From NCBI RefSeq assembly GCF_024169245.1, contig NZ_JALJWP010000001.1, positions 558,001-622,000 of the forward strand: a stretch of DNA of 64,000 nucleotides, written 5' to 3'. Below, in pieces: positions 44,087 to 63,000 of the stretch. The position numbers and the translations under genes are program-made. Within the stretch, counting starts at the first letter, position 1, and each line of letters begins with the position of its first letter. The DNA comes from Pseudomonas koreensis (lineage in GTDB: Bacteria; Pseudomonadota; Gammaproteobacteria; Pseudomonadales; Pseudomonadaceae). The notes under the pieces were generated by a model. The model worked only from the letters and a program-made list of their open reading frames with translations, did no database searches and was not told the origin of the DNA.

Positions 44087-44278
44087 TCACTTACCTGCCT
44101 GCTGGTTGAGCACAGTCTTCACGCGAGCGATGTCACGCTTAACTTGCGAGAGCAGATGAGACTGCCCCAACTGGCCAGTTGCTTTCTGCATGCGCAGATT
44201 GAACTGGTCGCGCAGCAAGCCGAGCAGTTGCTCGTTCAGCTGCTGTGCGGATTTTTCACGAAGTTCATTCGCTTTCAT
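44087..44278 (-). CDS. rpmC: 50S ribosomal protein L29
   Basis: 63 residues, all helical: [20 protein letters not shown], then [23 protein letters not shown] 44278 shares one base with the rplP stop (TGATG), showing coupling; a GTG one codon upstream is less likely. L29 is part of the exit-tunnel docking site for chaperones and SRP. Confidence 0.97.
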
Positions 44279-44691
44279 CACATCACCGTCCGTTTAACAA
44301 AGGAGGTGGCGAGCGGCAGCTTTGCAGCAGCCAGGGCGAAAGCCTCACGCGCCAGCTCTTCAGAAACACCCTCGATTTCATACAGGACTTTGCCTGGCTG
44401 AATCTGGGCAACCCAGTACTCCACGTTACCCTTACCTTTACCCATACGAACCTCGAGAGGTTTCTTGGAGATCGGCTTGTCCGGGAATACACGGATCCAG
44501 ATCTTGCCGCCACGTTTTACGTGACGGGTCAGAGCACGACGCGCTGACTCGATCTGACGAGCGGTGAGACGACCACGAGCAACAGACTTCAGCGCGAACT
44601 CGCCGAAGCTGACTTTGCTACCGCGCAGTGCCAGACCACGGTTGTGGCCGGTCATCTGCTTGCGGAACTTCGTACGCTTTGGTTGCAACAT
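44278..44691 (-). CDS. rplP: 50S ribosomal protein L16
   Basis: 137 residues: [20 protein letters not shown], then [20 protein letters not shown] and [21 protein letters not shown]16 helps position A-site tRNA. S10 operon, between rpsC and rpmC. Confidence 0.98.
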
Positions 44692-44703
44692 TTGGCGTAC
44701 CCC

Positions 44704-45390
44704 TTACTTAGCAGCTTTTTTACGAGGCGCTGGTGCTTGTGGTTTCAGTTCTTCTTGGCGACCACCAATAACTTCGCCTTTGAAGATCCAAACCTTTACA
44801 CCGATCACACCGTAAGTGGTGTGAGCTTCGTAGTTGGCATAGTCGATGTCGGCACGCAGGGTGTGCAGTGGCACACGACCTTCGCGATACCATTCAGTAC
44901 GTGCGATTTCAGCACCGCCGAGACGACCGCTCACTTGGATTTTGATGCCTTTGGCACCAATGCGCATGGCGTTCTGTACAGCGCGCTTCATAGCGCGACG
45001 GAACATTACACGACGCTCCAGCTGCTGAGCTACGCTCTGCGCAACCAGCATACCGTCGAGCTCCGGCTTGCGGATCTCTTCGATATTGATGTGCACAGGC
45101 ACACCCATTTGCTTGGTCAGGTCCTGACGCAGTTTCTCAACATCTTCACCTTTCTTCCCGATAACGATACCTGGACGAGCGGTGTGGATGGTGATGCGTG
45201 CAGTTTGGGCCGGACGATGGATATCGATACGGCTTACGGACGCGCTTTTTAGTTTGTCTTGGAGATACTCACGCACTTTCAGATCTGCGAACAAGTAGTC
45301 CGCATAAGTCCGACCGTCTGCGTACCAGACGGAGGTGTGCTCCTTGACGATTCCCAGGCGAATGCCAATGGGATGTACTTTCTGACCCAT
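44704..45390 (-). CDS. rpsC: 30S ribosomal protein S3
   Basis: 228 residues. ATG 45390 gives the family start [23 protein letters not shown] domain (about 40-110) contains [20 protein letters not shown], and the C-domain contains [20 protein letters not shown]. The tail is Lys/Pro-rich. S3 forms the mRNA entry tunnel and contributes to helicase activity. The start lies 13 bases beyond the rplV stop. Confidence 0.98.
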
Positions 45391-45403
45391 CTCTTCGACT
45401 CCG

Positions 45404-45736
45404 TTACTTGTCAGCAACCTTGACAGTGATATGGCAAGACCGCTTGACGATGCGATCAGCACGGCCTTTGGCACGTGGCATGATGCGCTTCAGCGAACGC
45501 CCTTCGTTGACGAAAACGGTGCTGACCTTCAGGTCATCAACGTCTGCGCCTTCGTTATGCTCGGCGTTGGCTACGGCCGACTCCAGCACTTTCTTCATGA
45601 TCTCGGCGGCTTTCTTACTGCTGAAAGCCAACAGGTTGAGCGCTTCGCCCACCTTCTTCCCGCGGATCTGGTCGGCGACCAAGCGGGCTTTCTGGGCGGA
45701 GATTCGAGCGCCCGACAACTTAGCGGCTACTTCCAT
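45404..45736 (-). CDS. rplV: 50S ribosomal protein L22
   Basis: 110 residues: [20 protein letters not shown], then [20 protein letters not shown] and the beta-hairpin [20 protein letters not shown], which lines the exit tunnel and is the site of macrolide-resistance changes in other bacteria. S10 operon. Confidence 0.98.
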
Positions 45737-45747
45737 TTCCTTACCCC

Positions 45748-46023
45748 TTAACGCTTGGCTTTCTTGTCAGCCACGTGCCCGCGATAGTTGCGGGTACCGG
45801 CGAACTCGCCCAGTTTGTGGCCGACCATGTCTTCGTTAACGAGAACTGGGACGTGCTGACGACCGTTGTGTACTGCGATGGTCAGACCGACCATTTGTGG
45901 CAGGATCATCGAACGACGCGACCAGGTTTTAATTGGTTTGCGATCGTTCTTTTCCGCCGCCACTTCGATCTTCTTCAGTAGGTGAAGATCAATAAAAGGA
46001 CCTTTTTTCAGAGAACGTGGCAC
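45748..46023 (-). CDS. rpsS: 30S ribosomal protein S19
   Basis: 91 residues: [20 protein letters not shown], then [20 protein letters not shown] and the C-terminal [20 protein letters not shown]. The start is GTG at 46023 with GAGGGA upstream; no ATG start exists nearby in frame. S19 forms a complex with S13 near the A site. Confidence 0.98.
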
Positions 46024-46039
46024 TGTCGTATCCCTCTAT

Positions 46040-46864
46040 TTACTTGCGACGACGGACGATCATTTTGTCGGTACGCTTATTACCACGAGTCTTCGCGCCC
46101 TTAGTCGGGAAGCCCCATGGCGATACCGGATGACGACCACCAGAGGTACGACCTTCACCACCACCATGTGGGTGGTCAACCGGGTTCATGGCAACACCAC
46201 GAACGGTTGGGCGAACGCCACGCCAGCGTTTGGCACCAGCTTTACCCAGCGAACGCAGGCTGTGCTCGGAGTTCGAGACTTCACCCAGGGTCGCACGGCA
46301 TTCAGCCAGGACTTTACGCATTTCACCGGAACGCAGACGCAGGGTCACGTAGACACCTTCACGAGCGATCAACTGAGCCGAAGCACCAGCGGAACGAGCG
46401 ATCTGTGCACCTTTACCTGGCTTCAATTCGATGCCGTGTACGGTAGAACCGACTGGAATGTTGCGCAGTTGCAGAGCGTTGCCTGGCTTGATTGGAGCCA
46501 GAGCGCCCGCGATCAGCTGGTCGCCAGCACTCACGCCTTTAGGGGCGATGATGTAGCGGCGCTCGCCGTCTGCGTAGCAGAGCAGTGCGATGTGAGCAGT
46601 ACGGTTTGGATCGTATTCGATACGCTCGACAGTGGCGACGATGCCATCTTTGTCGTTGCGACGGAAATCGACCATACGGTAATGCTGCTTATGACCACCA
46701 CCGATGTGACGAGTGGTAATACGGCCATTGTTGTTACGACCACCAGACTTCGATTTTTTCTCGAGCAGCGGTGCGTGAGGAGCGCCTTTATGCAGCTCCT
46801 GGTTGACCACCTTGACCACAAAACGGCGGCCAGGGGAAGTCGGTTTGCATTTAACGATTGCCAT
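46040..46864 (-). CDS. rplB: 50S ribosomal protein L2
   Basis: 274 residues: [20 protein letters not shown], the RNA-binding core ([20 protein letters not shown]), [20 protein letters not shown] and the C-terminal [20 protein letters not shown] signature. L2 is needed for subunit joining and peptidyl-transferase activity. S10 operon. Confidence 0.99.
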   Translation of the reverse strand: MAIVKCKPTSPGRRFVVKVVNQELHKGAPHAPLLEKKSKSGGRNNNGRITTRHIGGGHKQHYRMVDFRRNDKDGIVATVERIEYDPNRTAHIALLCYADGERRYIIAPKGVSAGDQLIAGALAPIKPGNALQLRNIPVGSTVHGIELKPGKGAQIARSAGASAQLIAREGVYVTLRLRSGEMRKVLAECRATLGEVSNSEHSLRSLGKAGAKRWRGVRPTVRGVAMNPVDHPHGGGEGRTSGGRHPVSPWGFPTKGAKTRGNKRTDKMIVRRRK

Positions 46865-46878
46865 GATGCACCCCTTCC

Positions 46879-47178
46879 TTACTCAGCACTGCTGCTGAAA
46901 TCGAGATCTTGGCCTGGCTGAAGGGAGATAACTGCCTTCTTCCAGTCATTACGCTTGCCCAGACCGCGAGCAGTGCGCTTGCTCTTACCCAGAACATTCA
47001 GGGTAGTGACGCGCTCTACTTTCACGCTGAACAGGCTTTCGACGGCCTTCTTGATTTCCAGCTTGGTTGCATCGGTAGCAACCTTGAAAACGAACTGGCC
47101 TTTCTTGTCTGCCAGAACCGTAGCCTTCTCGGAAACGTGCGGGCCAAGCAGAACTTTAAATACGCGTTCCTGGTTCAT
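46879..47178 (-). CDS. rplW: 50S ribosomal protein L23
   Basis: 99 residues: [20 protein letters not shown], then [21 protein letters not shown]23 is the docking site for trigger factor and SRP at the tunnel exit. Its ATG overlaps the rplD stop by 4 bases (ATGA). Confidence 0.98.
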
Positions 47179-47777
47179 CCCAGCAGCTCCTCGAATTTCT
47201 TCACGGCCGACACGGTGATCAACACCTTGTCGTATGCGATCAGACTAACTGGATCGGAACCTTGCACGTCACGTACATCTACGTGCGGCAGGTTGCGAGC
47301 AGCCAGGTACAGGTTCTGATCAACAGCGTCCGACACGATCAGAACGTCGGTCAGGCTCATGTTGTTCAGTTTGCCCAGCAGATCTTTGGTTTTCGGAGTT
47401 TCAACAGCGAAATCCTGAACCACGACCAGACGATCAGTACGCACCAGCTCAGCAAGGATGGAACGCATTGCTGCGCGATACATCTTCTTGTTCAGCTTCT
47501 GGGAGTGATCCTGTGGACGAGCTGCGAAAGTGGTACCGCCGCCACGCCAGATTGGGCTACGGATAGTACCGGCACGAGCACGGCCAGTACCTTTCTGACG
47601 CCATGGGCGCTTGCCGCCACCACGAACGTCGGAACGGGTCTTCTGCTGCTTGCTACCTTGACGGCCGCCGGCCATGTAGGCCACGACTGCTTGGTGAACC
47701 AGCGTCTCGTTGAATTCGCCGCCAAATGTCAGTTCGGAAACTTCGATCGCTTGAGCGTCATTTACATTTAATTGCAT
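47175..47777 (-). CDS. rplD: 50S ribosomal protein L4
   Basis: 200 residues: [20 protein letters not shown], the tunnel-reaching loop [20 protein letters not shown] with [20 protein letters not shown], and a Rossmann-like C-domain. In E. coli, L4 represses its own S10 operon through the mRNA leader. The leader here is short (about 56 bases), so an identical mechanism is not evident. Confidence 0.98.
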
Positions 47778-47789
47778 GTCAGCTTCCCC

Positions 47790-48425
47790 TTAACCGCGAG
47801 CCTTGGCTGCTGGACGTACAACCAGGTTGCCGCCAGTAGCGCCAGGAACAGCACCCTTGACCAACAACAGATTGCGTTCAGCGTCCACGCGCACTACTTC
47901 CAGGGACTGCACGGTCACGCGCTCAGCGCCCATATGACCGGACATTTTTTTGCCCTTGAATACACGACCAGGAGTCTGGCACTGGCCGATAGAGCCTGGG
48001 ACGCGGTGGGATACGGAGTTACCGTGGGTGTTATCTTGCCCGCGGAAATTCCAACGCTTGATCGTACCCTGGAAGCCTTTACCCTTGGACTGACCGGTTA
48101 CATCAACCAGTTGACCAGCGGCGAAGATTTCAGCGTTGATCAGATCGCCAGCCTGGTACTCGCCTTCTTCAAGACGGAATTCCATGGTGGTGCGACCAGC
48201 GGCAACGTTCGCTTTAGCGAAGTGGCCAGCTTGAGCTGCTGTTACACGCGAAGCGCGACGCTCGCCGACAGTGACTTGCACTGCACGATAGCCATCGGTC
48301 TCTTCAGTTTTGAACTGGGTGACGCGATTCGGCTCGATCTCAATGACCGTGACCGGAATGGAGACACCTTCTTCGGTGAAAATACGGGTCATACCGCATT
48401 TACGACCGACTACACCAATAGTCAT
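47790..48425 (-). CDS. rplC: 50S ribosomal protein L3
   Basis: 211 residues. ATG 48425 gives the usual start [20 protein letters not shown]; an upstream in-frame ATG would add 11 unusual residues. Core motifs are [20 protein letters not shown] and [20 protein letters not shown] (the glutamine-containing loop methylated by PrmB in E. coli). L3 starts large-subunit assembly. Confidence 0.98.
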   Translation of the reverse strand: MTIGVVGRKCGMTRIFTEEGVSIPVTVIEIEPNRVTQFKTEETDGYRAVQVTVGERRASRVTAAQAGHFAKANVAAGRTTMEFRLEEGEYQAGDLINAEIFAAGQLVDVTGQSKGKGFQGTIKRWNFRGQDNTHGNSVSHRVPGSIGQCQTPGRVFKGKKMSGHMGAERVTVQSLEVVRVDAERNLLLVKGAVPGATGGNLVVRPAAKARG

Positions 48426-48505
48426 GTTGTAAACCTCATGAGTGTACGGGGCTTTCACCCGCTATGGCCGCCCATTTCAGAGCGTTACACGACCAAGACC
48501 GAGTC

Positions 48506-48817
48506 TTAGCCGAGGCTGATCTGCACTTCCACACCGGCCGCAAGATCAAGCTTCATCAGCGCGTCAACGGTTTTATCCGTTGGCTGGACGATGTCCAGAA
48601 CACGCTTATGAGTGCGAATCTCGTACTGGTCACGCGCGTCTTTGTTGACGTGCGGGGAAACCAGAACGGTGAACCGCTCTTTACGGGTAGGCAGTGGAAT
48701 TGGACCACGCACTTGAGCACCAGTACGTTTCGCGGTTTCCACGATTTCCTGGGTTGATTGGTCGATCAGGCGATGGTCAAAAGCCTTCAACCTGATACGG
48801 ATTTGCTGATTTTGCAT
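48506..48817 (-). CDS. rpsJ: 30S ribosomal protein S10 (NusE)
   Basis: 103 residues: [20 protein letters not shown], then [20 protein letters not shown] and [20 protein letters not shown]10 also acts as NusE in transcription antitermination with NusB. First gene of the S10 operon, about 56 bases downstream of the predicted transcription start. Confidence 0.98.
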
Positions 48818-48879
48818 TGGATTTCAGACTCCGGCTGCTATTCCCACCGGGCGCAATACGCCCGTTAAAAGGAGGCGCA

Positions 48880-48908
48880 ATTCTATAGACGCCCCCGATA
48901 GGTGTCAA
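48880..48908 (-). promoter_or_regulatory. Sigma-70 promoter of the S10 operon (rpsJ)
   Basis: On the minus strand: -35 TTGACA (48908-48903, exact consensus), a 17-base spacer, -10 TAGAAT (48885-48880, one mismatch). The leader then carries a small hairpin, CGGGCG / CGCCCG, at 48848-48864. The box begins 6 bases after the T-run of the tuf terminator. Confidence 0.82.
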
Positions 48909-48914
48909 CCCAAT

Positions 48915-48945
48915 AAAAAAGCCCCCGCTGAGCGGGGGCTTTTTC
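48915..48945 (-). terminator. Terminator of the str operon after tuf
   Basis: The stem AAAAAGCCCCCGCT / AGCGGGGGCTTTTT has a minimal loop and is flanked by A- and T-runs. It starts 26 bases past the tuf stop. Confidence 0.93.
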
Positions 48946-48971
48946 AATCCATCAAGCTGACTTTAAAAGTC

Positions 48972-50165
48972 TTACTCGATGATTTTGGCTACGACGCCAG
49001 CGCCGACGGTACGACCGCCTTCACGGATAGCGAAACGCAGACCGTCTTCCATCGCGATGGTTTTGATCAGGGTAACAGTCATCTGAATGTTGTCACCTGG
49101 CATTACCATTTCAACGCCTTCTGGCAGCTCGCAGTTACCAGTCACGTCAGTAGTACGGAAGTAGAACTGTGGACGGTAGCCTTTGAAGAACGGAGTGTGA
49201 CGGCCGCCTTCTTCCTTGCTCAGAACGTAAACTTCTGCGGTGAACTTGGTGTGCGGCTTGACCGAACCTGGCTTGACCAGAACCTGGCCACGCTCAACGT
49301 CGTCACGCTTGGTACCACGCAGCAGAACGCCGCAGTTCTCGCCAGCACGACCTTCGTCGAGCAGCTTGCGGAACATCTCAACACCGGTGCAGGTGGTGGT
49401 GGTGGTGTCACGCAGACCAACGATTTCCAGAGCATCCTGAACGCGAACGATACCGCGCTCGATACGACCAGTCACAACAGTACCGCGACCGGAGATCGAG
49501 AATACGTCTTCGATTGGCATCAGGAATGGCTTGTCGATCATACGAACTGGTTCTGGGATGTAGGTATCCAGAGTTTCAACCAGCTTACGAACGGCAGTGG
49601 TGCCCATTTCGTTGTCGTCTTTGCCTTCCAGCGCCATACGAGCCGAACCGATGATGATCGGAGTGTCGTCGCCTGGGAAGTCGTAGGTCGACAGCAGGTC
49701 ACGAACTTCCATCTCAACCAGTTCCAGCAGCTCAGCGTCGTCTACCAGGTCAGCCTTGTTCAGGAAAACCACGATGTACGGAACGCCTACCTGACGGGAC
49801 AGCAGGATGTGCTCACGGGTTTGTGGCATCGGACCATCAGCGGCCGAGCAAACCAGGATCGCGCCGTCCATCTGGGCAGCACCGGTGATCATGTTCTTCA
49901 CGTAGTCAGCGTGACCTGGGCAGTCAACGTGAGCGTAGTGACGAATAGTCGAGTTGTACTCAACGTGAGCGGTGTTGATGGTGATACCGCGAGCTTTTTC
50001 TTCTGGTGCGCTGTCGATCTTGTCGAATTCAACGACGGCCGAACCGAAAACTTCGGAGCAGACGCGAGTCAGAGCAGCAGTCAGAGTGGTTTTACCGTGG
50101 TCAACGTGACCAATGGTGCCAACGTTGACGTGCGGTAGGGAACGATCAAATTTTTCTTTAGCCAC
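48972..50165 (-). CDS. tuf: Translation elongation factor Tu
   Basis: 397 residues. The GTPase motifs are [10 protein letters not shown] (G1), [12 protein letters not shown] (G2), [12 protein letters not shown] (G3) and NKADL (G4). Domains 2 and 3 follow, with [13 protein letters not shown] and the C-terminal [14 protein letters not shown]-Tu delivers aminoacyl-tRNA to the A site. The start is GTG 50165 with TAGGAG upstream. Last gene of the str operon. Pseudomonads usually carry a second, nearly identical tuf near rplK, which would lie outside this window. Confidence 0.98.
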   Translation of the reverse strand: MAKEKFDRSLPHVNVGTIGHVDHGKTTLTAALTRVCSEVFGSAVVEFDKIDSAPEEKARGITINTAHVEYNSTIRHYAHVDCPGHADYVKNMITGAAQMDGAILVCSAADGPMPQTREHILLSRQVGVPYIVVFLNKADLVDDAELLELVEMEVRDLLSTYDFPGDDTPIIIGSARMALEGKDDNEMGTTAVRKLVETLDTYIPEPVRMIDKPFLMPIEDVFSISGRGTVVTGRIERGIVRVQDALEIVGLRDTTTTTCTGVEMFRKLLDEGRAGENCGVLLRGTKRDDVERGQVLVKPGSVKPHTKFTAEVYVLSKEEGGRHTPFFKGYRPQFYFRTTDVTGNCELPEGVEMVMPGDNIQMTVTLIKTIAMEDGLRFAIREGGRTVGAGVVAKIIE

Positions 50166-50196
50166 GACAATTAACTCCTAGCCTAAAGGGGCTGAA

Positions 50197-52302
50197 TCAG
50201 CCTTGTTTTTTGGTTACGGATTCGACGATGTGCGACGGAGCCGTATCGTATTTTTTGAATTCCATAGAGTAGCTTGCGCGACCCTGAGACATGGAACGAA
50301 CGTCGGTCGCATAACCGAACATCTCACCCAGCGGAACCTCGGCACGGATAACCTTGCCGGACACTGTGTCTTCCATACCCTGGATCATGCCGCGACGACG
50401 GTTAAGGTCGCCCATCACATCACCCATATAGTCTTCAGGCGTAACAACCTCTACCGCCATGATCGGCTCGAGCAACTCACCACCGCCCTTCTGGGCCAGT
50501 TGCTTGGTCGCCATGGAAGCAGCCACCTTGAACGCCATCTCGTTGGAGTCGACGTCGTGGTAAGAACCATCGAACACGGTAGCCTTCAGGCCGATCAGCG
50601 GATAGCCGGCAACAACGCCGTTCTTCATCTGCTCTTCGATACCCTTCTGGATAGCCGGGATGTATTCCTTAGGAACCACACCACCTACAACTTCGTTCAC
50701 GAATTGCAGACCTTCCTGACCTTCGTCAGCAGGAGCAAAACGGATCCAGCAGTGACCGAACTGGCCGCGACCACCGGACTGACGAACGAACTTGCCTTCG
50801 ATTTCACAGTTCTTCGTGATGCGCTCACGATAGGAAACCTGAGGCTTGCCGATGTTGGCTTCGACGTTGAACTCACGGCGCATCCGGTCAACCAGGATGT
50901 CCAGGTGCAACTCGCCCATGCCGGAGATGATCGTCTGACCAGTCTCTTCATCAGTTTTAACGCGGAAAGACGGGTCTTCCTGAGCGAGTTTGCCCAGAGC
51001 GATACCCATTTTTTCCTGGTCATCCTTGGTCTTGGGCTCTACGGCAACCGAAATAACCGGCTCCGGGAAGTCCATGCGAACCAGGATGATTGGCTTGTCA
51101 GCGTTGCAGAGGGTTTCACCAGTGGTGACGTCCTTCATGCCGATCAGGGCCGCGATGTCGCCAGCGCGTACTTCCTTGATCTCTTCGCGGGCGTTTGCGT
51201 GCATCTGCACCATACGACCCACGCGCTCTTTCTTGCCTTTGACCGAGTTGATCACGCCGTCGCCGGAGTTCAACACGCCCGAGTAAACGCGGACGAAGGT
51301 CAGAGTACCCACGAATGGGTCGGTAGCGATCTTGAACGCCAGAGCCGCGAAAGGCTCGTTGTCGTCTGCATGACGCTCCATCTCTTCTTCCTCGTTATCA
51401 GGGTTGGAACCCTTGATAGCAGGAATGTCGGTCGGAGCAGGCAGGTAGTCGATAACGGCGTCGAGAACCAGGGGAACACCCTTGTTCTTGAACGAAGAAC
51501 CGCAAACGGCCAGAACGATTTCGCCGGCGATAGTACGCTGACGCAAAGCAGCCTTGATCTCTTCGATCGACAGCTCTTCGCCTTCCAGGTACTTGTTCAT
51601 CAGCTCTTCGTTGGCTTCGGCGGCAGCTTCAACCATGTTGTTGCGCCACTCTTCAGCCAGCTCTTGCAGCTCGGCAGGAATGTCCTTGCGAACAGGGACC
51701 ATACCTTTGTCGGAGTCGTTCCAGTAGACAGCTTGCATGTTGATCAGATCGATCTGACCCTGGAAGTTGTCTTCGGAACCGATGGCCAACTGGATCGGCA
51801 CCGGAGTGTGACCCAGACGCTGCTTGATCTGACCGATCACGCGCAGGAAGTTGGCGCCGGCACGGTCCATCTTGTTTACGTAAACAAGACGTGGAACGCC
51901 GTATTTGTTGGCTTGACGCCATACGGTTTCCGACTGCGGCTCAACACCCGAAGTACCGCAGAACACAACGACAGCGCCGTCGAGTACGCGCAGGGAACGC
52001 TCAACTTCAATGGTGAAGTCAACGTGGCCCGGGGTATCGATTACGTTGAAACGGTGCTCGTGAGAGTACTGCTTCTCGGAACCTTTCCAGAAGGCGGTAA
52101 TGGCAGCAGAAGTAATGGTAATACCACGCTCCTGCTCCTGAACCATCCAGTCTGTGGTCGCGGCGCCATCATGCACCTCGCCCATTTTGTGACTTTTGCC
52201 GGTGTAAAACAGTACGCGCTCGGTGGTGGTGGTTTTACCAGCATCCACGTGAGCGACGATACCGATGTTACGGTAGCGGCTAATCGGAGTAGTACGAGCC
52301 AT
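50197..52302 (-). CDS. fusA: Translation elongation factor G
   Basis: 701 residues. G1 is [20 protein letters not shown]2 region [15 protein letters not shown]3 [20 protein letters not shown] and G4 [10 protein letters not shown]. The EF-G-specific domains IV-V include [13 protein letters not shown] and [20 protein letters not shown]. It catalyses translocation and, with RRF, ribosome recycling. Fusidic-acid resistance changes map to this gene in other bacteria. It lies 31 bases after tuf in map order and 30 bases beyond rpsG. Confidence 0.98.
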   Translation of the reverse strand: MARTTPISRYRNIGIVAHVDAGKTTTTERVLFYTGKSHKMGEVHDGAATTDWMVQEQERGITITSAAITAFWKGSEKQYSHEHRFNVIDTPGHVDFTIEVERSLRVLDGAVVVFCGTSGVEPQSETVWRQANKYGVPRLVYVNKMDRAGANFLRVIGQIKQRLGHTPVPIQLAIGSEDNFQGQIDLINMQAVYWNDSDKGMVPVRKDIPAELQELAEEWRNNMVEAAAEANEELMNKYLEGEELSIEEIKAALRQRTIAGEIVLAVCGSSFKNKGVPLVLDAVIDYLPAPTDIPAIKGSNPDNEEEEMERHADDNEPFAALAFKIATDPFVGTLTFVRVYSGVLNSGDGVINSVKGKKERVGRMVQMHANAREEIKEVRAGDIAALIGMKDVTTGETLCNADKPIILVRMDFPEPVISVAVEPKTKDDQEKMGIALGKLAQEDPSFRVKTDEETGQTIISGMGELHLDILVDRMRREFNVEANIGKPQVSYRERITKNCEIEGKFVRQSGGRGQFGHCWIRFAPADEGQEGLQFVNEVVGGVVPKEYIPAIQKGIEEQMKNGVVAGYPLIGLKATVFDGSYHDVDSNEMAFKVAASMATKQLAQKGGGELLEPIMAVEVVTPEDYMGDVMGDLNRRRGMIQGMEDTVSGKVIRAEVPLGEMFGYATDVRSMSQGRASYSMEFKKYDTAPSHIVESVTKKQG

Positions 52303-52332
52303 AAAGCCCTCGCAAAATTAGTGAAGCTAAAA

Positions 52333-52806
52333 TTAGAAGCGGTAGTGCGAGAAAGCTTTGTTAGCTTCGGCCATACGGTGCACGTCTTCACGCTTCTTAA
52401 CAGCAGCACCTTTACCTTCAGCAGCATCCAGCAGTTCGCCAGCCAAACGCAGAGCCATAGACTTCTCGCCGCGCTTACGGGCGAAGTCTACCAACCAGCG
52501 CATTGCCAGAGCGTTACGACGGGAAGGACGAACCTCGACCGGAACCTGGTAAGTAGCACCACCAACGCGGCGCGACTTCACTTCGACCAGCGGAGCGATG
52601 GCGTCGAGTGCTTTTTCGAAGAGTTCCAGGGGATCGGTGCCAGCCTTACGGGCCGCAACGGTTTCCAGGGCACCATAAACGATACGCTCGGCAACGGCTT
52701 TCTTGCCGCTTTCCATAACGTGGTTCATGAATTTGGCGAGGATCTGGCTTCCGTATTTCGGATCGTCCAGAATCTCACGCTTTGCTGCTACGCGACGTCT
52801 TGGCAT
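52333..52806 (-). CDS. rpsG: 30S ribosomal protein S7
   Basis: 157 residues: [20 protein letters not shown], then the S7 helical core [20 protein letters not shown] and the beta arm. S7 nucleates assembly of the 3' major domain of 16S rRNA and in E. coli represses str-operon translation by binding the rpsL-rpsG spacer. Here that 107-base spacer contains the pair TCGGGACA/TGCCCGA at 52837-52866. Confidence 0.98.
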   Translation of the reverse strand: MPRRRVAAKREILDDPKYGSQILAKFMNHVMESGKKAVAERIVYGALETVAARKAGTDPLELFEKALDAIAPLVEVKSRRVGGATYQVPVEVRPSRRNALAMRWLVDFARKRGEKSMALRLAGELLDAAEGKGAAVKKREDVHRMAEANKAFSHYRF

Positions 52807-52836
52807 GATAAGCCCTCAAGCGGTCTTCAGGTTAGC

Positions 52837-52866
52837 TCGGGACAGATCCGGAGGATGCGTGCCCGA
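52837..52866 (-). promoter_or_regulatory. Possible S7 translational operator in the rpsL-rpsG spacer
   Basis: An imperfect stem formed by TCGGGA-CA and TG-CCCGA encloses about 16 bases, immediately upstream of rpsG. Position agrees with the E. coli S7 feedback site; the sequence has not been shown to match it. Confidence 0.3.
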
Positions 52867-52913
52867 CCTTACTCTTATCGACTCAATAAAATAAAAATCT
52901 GCAAAACGGCCGA

Positions 52914-53285
52914 TTACTTCGGACGCTTGGTACCGTATTTCGAACGACCCTGGTTACGGCCTTTAACGCCGGAGGTATCCAAGGAGCCGCGAACGGTGTG
53001 GTAACGAACACCTGGCAAGTCTTTTACACGACCGCCGCGGATCAGTACCACGCTGTGCTCTTGCAGGTTGTGGCCTTCACCACCGATGTACGAGGAAACC
53101 TCGAAACCGTTGGTCAGACGCACACGGCATACTTTACGCAGTGCCGAGTTAGGTTTTTTCGGCGTGGTGGTGTACACACGGGTGCACACGCCACGACGTT
53201 GCGGGCAGTTCTGCAGCGCAGGTACGTCGGATTTCTCGACGATACGCTTACGCGGCTGACGTACCAGCTGGTTGATAGTTGCCAT
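52914..53285 (-). CDS. rpsL: 30S ribosomal protein S12
   Basis: 123 residues: [20 protein letters not shown], then [20 protein letters not shown] (the Lys43 region) and [20 protein letters not shown] (the Lys88 region). The usual streptomycin-resistance residues Lys43 and Lys88 are wild type. First gene of the str operon. Confidence 0.98.
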
Positions 53286-53339
53286 CTACTAGCTCCACTG
53301 TTGTCTTGCGACGCTATTGTCTTGCAAGAAAAGCAAAAT

Positions 53340-53359
53340 GGCAGGAACGAATTCCCGCC
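53340..53359 (-). terminator. Terminator-like hairpin in the rpsL leader
   Basis: On the minus strand an 8-bp stem (GGCGGGAA / TTCCTGCC, one G-U pair) with a TTCG tetraloop is followed by ATTTTGCTTTTCTTG. It lies about 10-30 bases after the predicted rpsL transcription start and is also the first terminator-like structure after rpoC. Confidence 0.6.
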
Positions 53360-53376
53360 AAATTTAGGGGATCAAG

Positions 53377-53405
53377 AGTCTAAAGAGGATCTTGATTCCA
53401 GTCAA
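53377..53405 (-). promoter_or_regulatory. Sigma-70 promoter of the str operon (rpsL)
   Basis: On the minus strand: -35 TTGACT (53405-53400), a 17-base spacer, -10 TAGACT (53382-53377). Transcription is expected to start near 53370, giving an 85-base leader that contains the hairpin at 53340-53359 and two GCAAGACAA direct repeats. Confidence 0.72.
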
Positions 53406-53501
53406 GGCAAGGCCCCGACCTCCCCGCCCGTCGAACCTCGACTAAATGTCTCGATTCGACGAACGGAGCGATCAGGGCCTCACGCTCGTTTATCGCAGAA
53501 C

Positions 53502-57701
<4,200 letters not shown>

Positions 57702-57765
57702 GGCCTTTCCTCCTGGCGGAGCAGAGAGCGGGCAGTCCTGCCCCGCTCTCGATTCGCGTCACGTG

Positions 57766-61839
<4,074 letters not shown>

Positions 61840-61985
61840 CAGCGTTCCCCAGCTTGGTCACCTGCTTGTTTGGCCCCTCCCGACGGGAGCAGCCAGAAAA
61901 TCGTGCAAACCCCATGGTTTGCGCCACCGCATCGGGTGGTTACAGCGCCTTTATCGGCACCGACCCAGTCGGCTGCCAATAACGG

Positions 61986-62014
61986 AAAAAGGCCGGTGGC
62001 AAGAGCCACCAGCC
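61986..62014 (-). terminator. Attenuator/partial terminator between rplL and rpoB
   Basis: On the minus strand, GGC-T-GGTGGC and GCCACC-G-GCC form a stem with one internal mismatch, directly followed by TTTTT. It lies 47 bases after the rplL stop and about 150 bases before rpoB. A leaky terminator at this position adjusts rpoBC relative to rplJL in E. coli. Confidence 0.75.
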
Positions 62015-62060
62015 ATCAGCCTGTCGCTTGACGCTCGGGCTGGAGGAGCAAAGTCGATGC

Positions 62061-62426
62061 TTACTTCAGCTCGACTTTAGCGCCTGCTTCTTCCAGCTTC
62101 TTCTTGGCGTCTTCAGCCGCTTCTTTCGAAACGCCTTCAGCTACAACCTGAGGAGCGCCGTCTACTTTCTCTTTGGCTTCTTTCAGGCCCAGACCGGTCA
62201 GTTCACGAACTGCCTTGATCACGTTAACCTTCTTCTCGCCAGCTTCCAGCAGAACAACGTTGAACTCGGTTTGCTCTTCAACAACAGCGGCAGCTGCAGC
62301 TGGACCAGCCGAAGCGGCAGCAGCGGTAACGCCGAAGGTTTCTTCCATCGCTTTGATCAGCTCTACGATTTCCACTACGGATTTCTGGCCGATTGCTTCG
62401 ATGATTTGTTCGTTAGTCAGAGACAT
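62061..62426 (-). CDS. rplL: 50S ribosomal protein L7/L12
   Basis: 121 residues: the N-terminal dimerisation helices ([20 protein letters not shown]), an Ala-rich hinge ([18 protein letters not shown], about 34-51) and the C-terminal factor-binding domain ([20 protein letters not shown]). Multiple copies form the L10-bound stalk that recruits translational GTPases. It follows rplJ by 73 bases. Confidence 0.98.
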   Translation of the reverse strand: MSLTNEQIIEAIGQKSVVEIVELIKAMEETFGVTAAAASAGPAAAAAVVEEQTEFNVVLLEAGEKKVNVIKAVRELTGLGLKEAKEKVDGAPQVVAEGVSKEAAEDAKKKLEEAGAKVELK

Positions 62427-62499
62427 GACTCAATTCCTGAATTGGGGGACGGCCTACGCGACCATCGAAATAAACAAAAAACGCGAGAAGTGACGAGCC

Positions 62500-63000
62500 T
62501 TAGGCTGCGGCAGCTTCTTTCTGGTCGCGAATTGCCGCCAGAGTACGAGCCAATTTGCTGGTAGCGCCTTGAATCACGCTCATCAGCTGAGAAATTGCTT
62601 CGTCACGGGTCGGCAGAGTTGCCAGTACGTCGATCTGATTAGCTGCGAGGAACTTGCCCTCGAACGCAGCTGCCTTGATCTCGAACTTGTCCTGACCCTT
62701 CGCAAACTCTTTGAAGATACGGGCAGCAGCGCCCGGATGTTCGTTGGAGAATGCAATCAGGGTCGGGCCGGTGAACACGTCGTTGAGGACACTGTATTGA
62801 GTGTCAGCAACAGCACGCTTGAGCAGGGTGTTACGTACAACACGTACGTAAACGCCAGCTTCACGAGCCTCTTTACGGAGTCCGGTCATTGCGCCTACTG
62901 TTACGCCACGTGCATCAACCACGACAGCGGACAGAGCGACTTTGGCAGCCTCGTTGACTTCAGCGACGATGGCCTTCTTGTCTTCGAGATTAATTGCCAC
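62500..63000 (-). CDS. rplJ: 50S ribosomal protein L10
   Basis: 166 residues: [20 protein letters not shown], the RNA-binding segment containing [13 protein letters not shown], and C-terminal helices binding L7/L12 dimers. The start is GTG 63000 with AGGAG 8 bases upstream. L10 in complex with L12 represses its own translation by binding the leader, a candidate for which is annotated at 63001-63198. Confidence 0.98.
   Translation of the reverse strand: MAINLEDKKAIVAEVNEAAKVALSAVVVDARGVTVGAMTGLRKEAREAGVYVRVVRNTLLKRAVADTQYSVLNDVFTGPTLIAFSNEHPGAAARIFKEFAKGQDKFEIKAAAFEGKFLAANQIDVLATLPTRDEAISQLMSVIQGATSKLARTLAAIRDQKEAAAA

Noticed and set aside
50203..53004. 933-codon plus-strand open frame running across fusA, rpsG and part of rpsL
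   Set aside because: It crosses several well-defined genes and their spacers on the opposite strand, and shows no domain.
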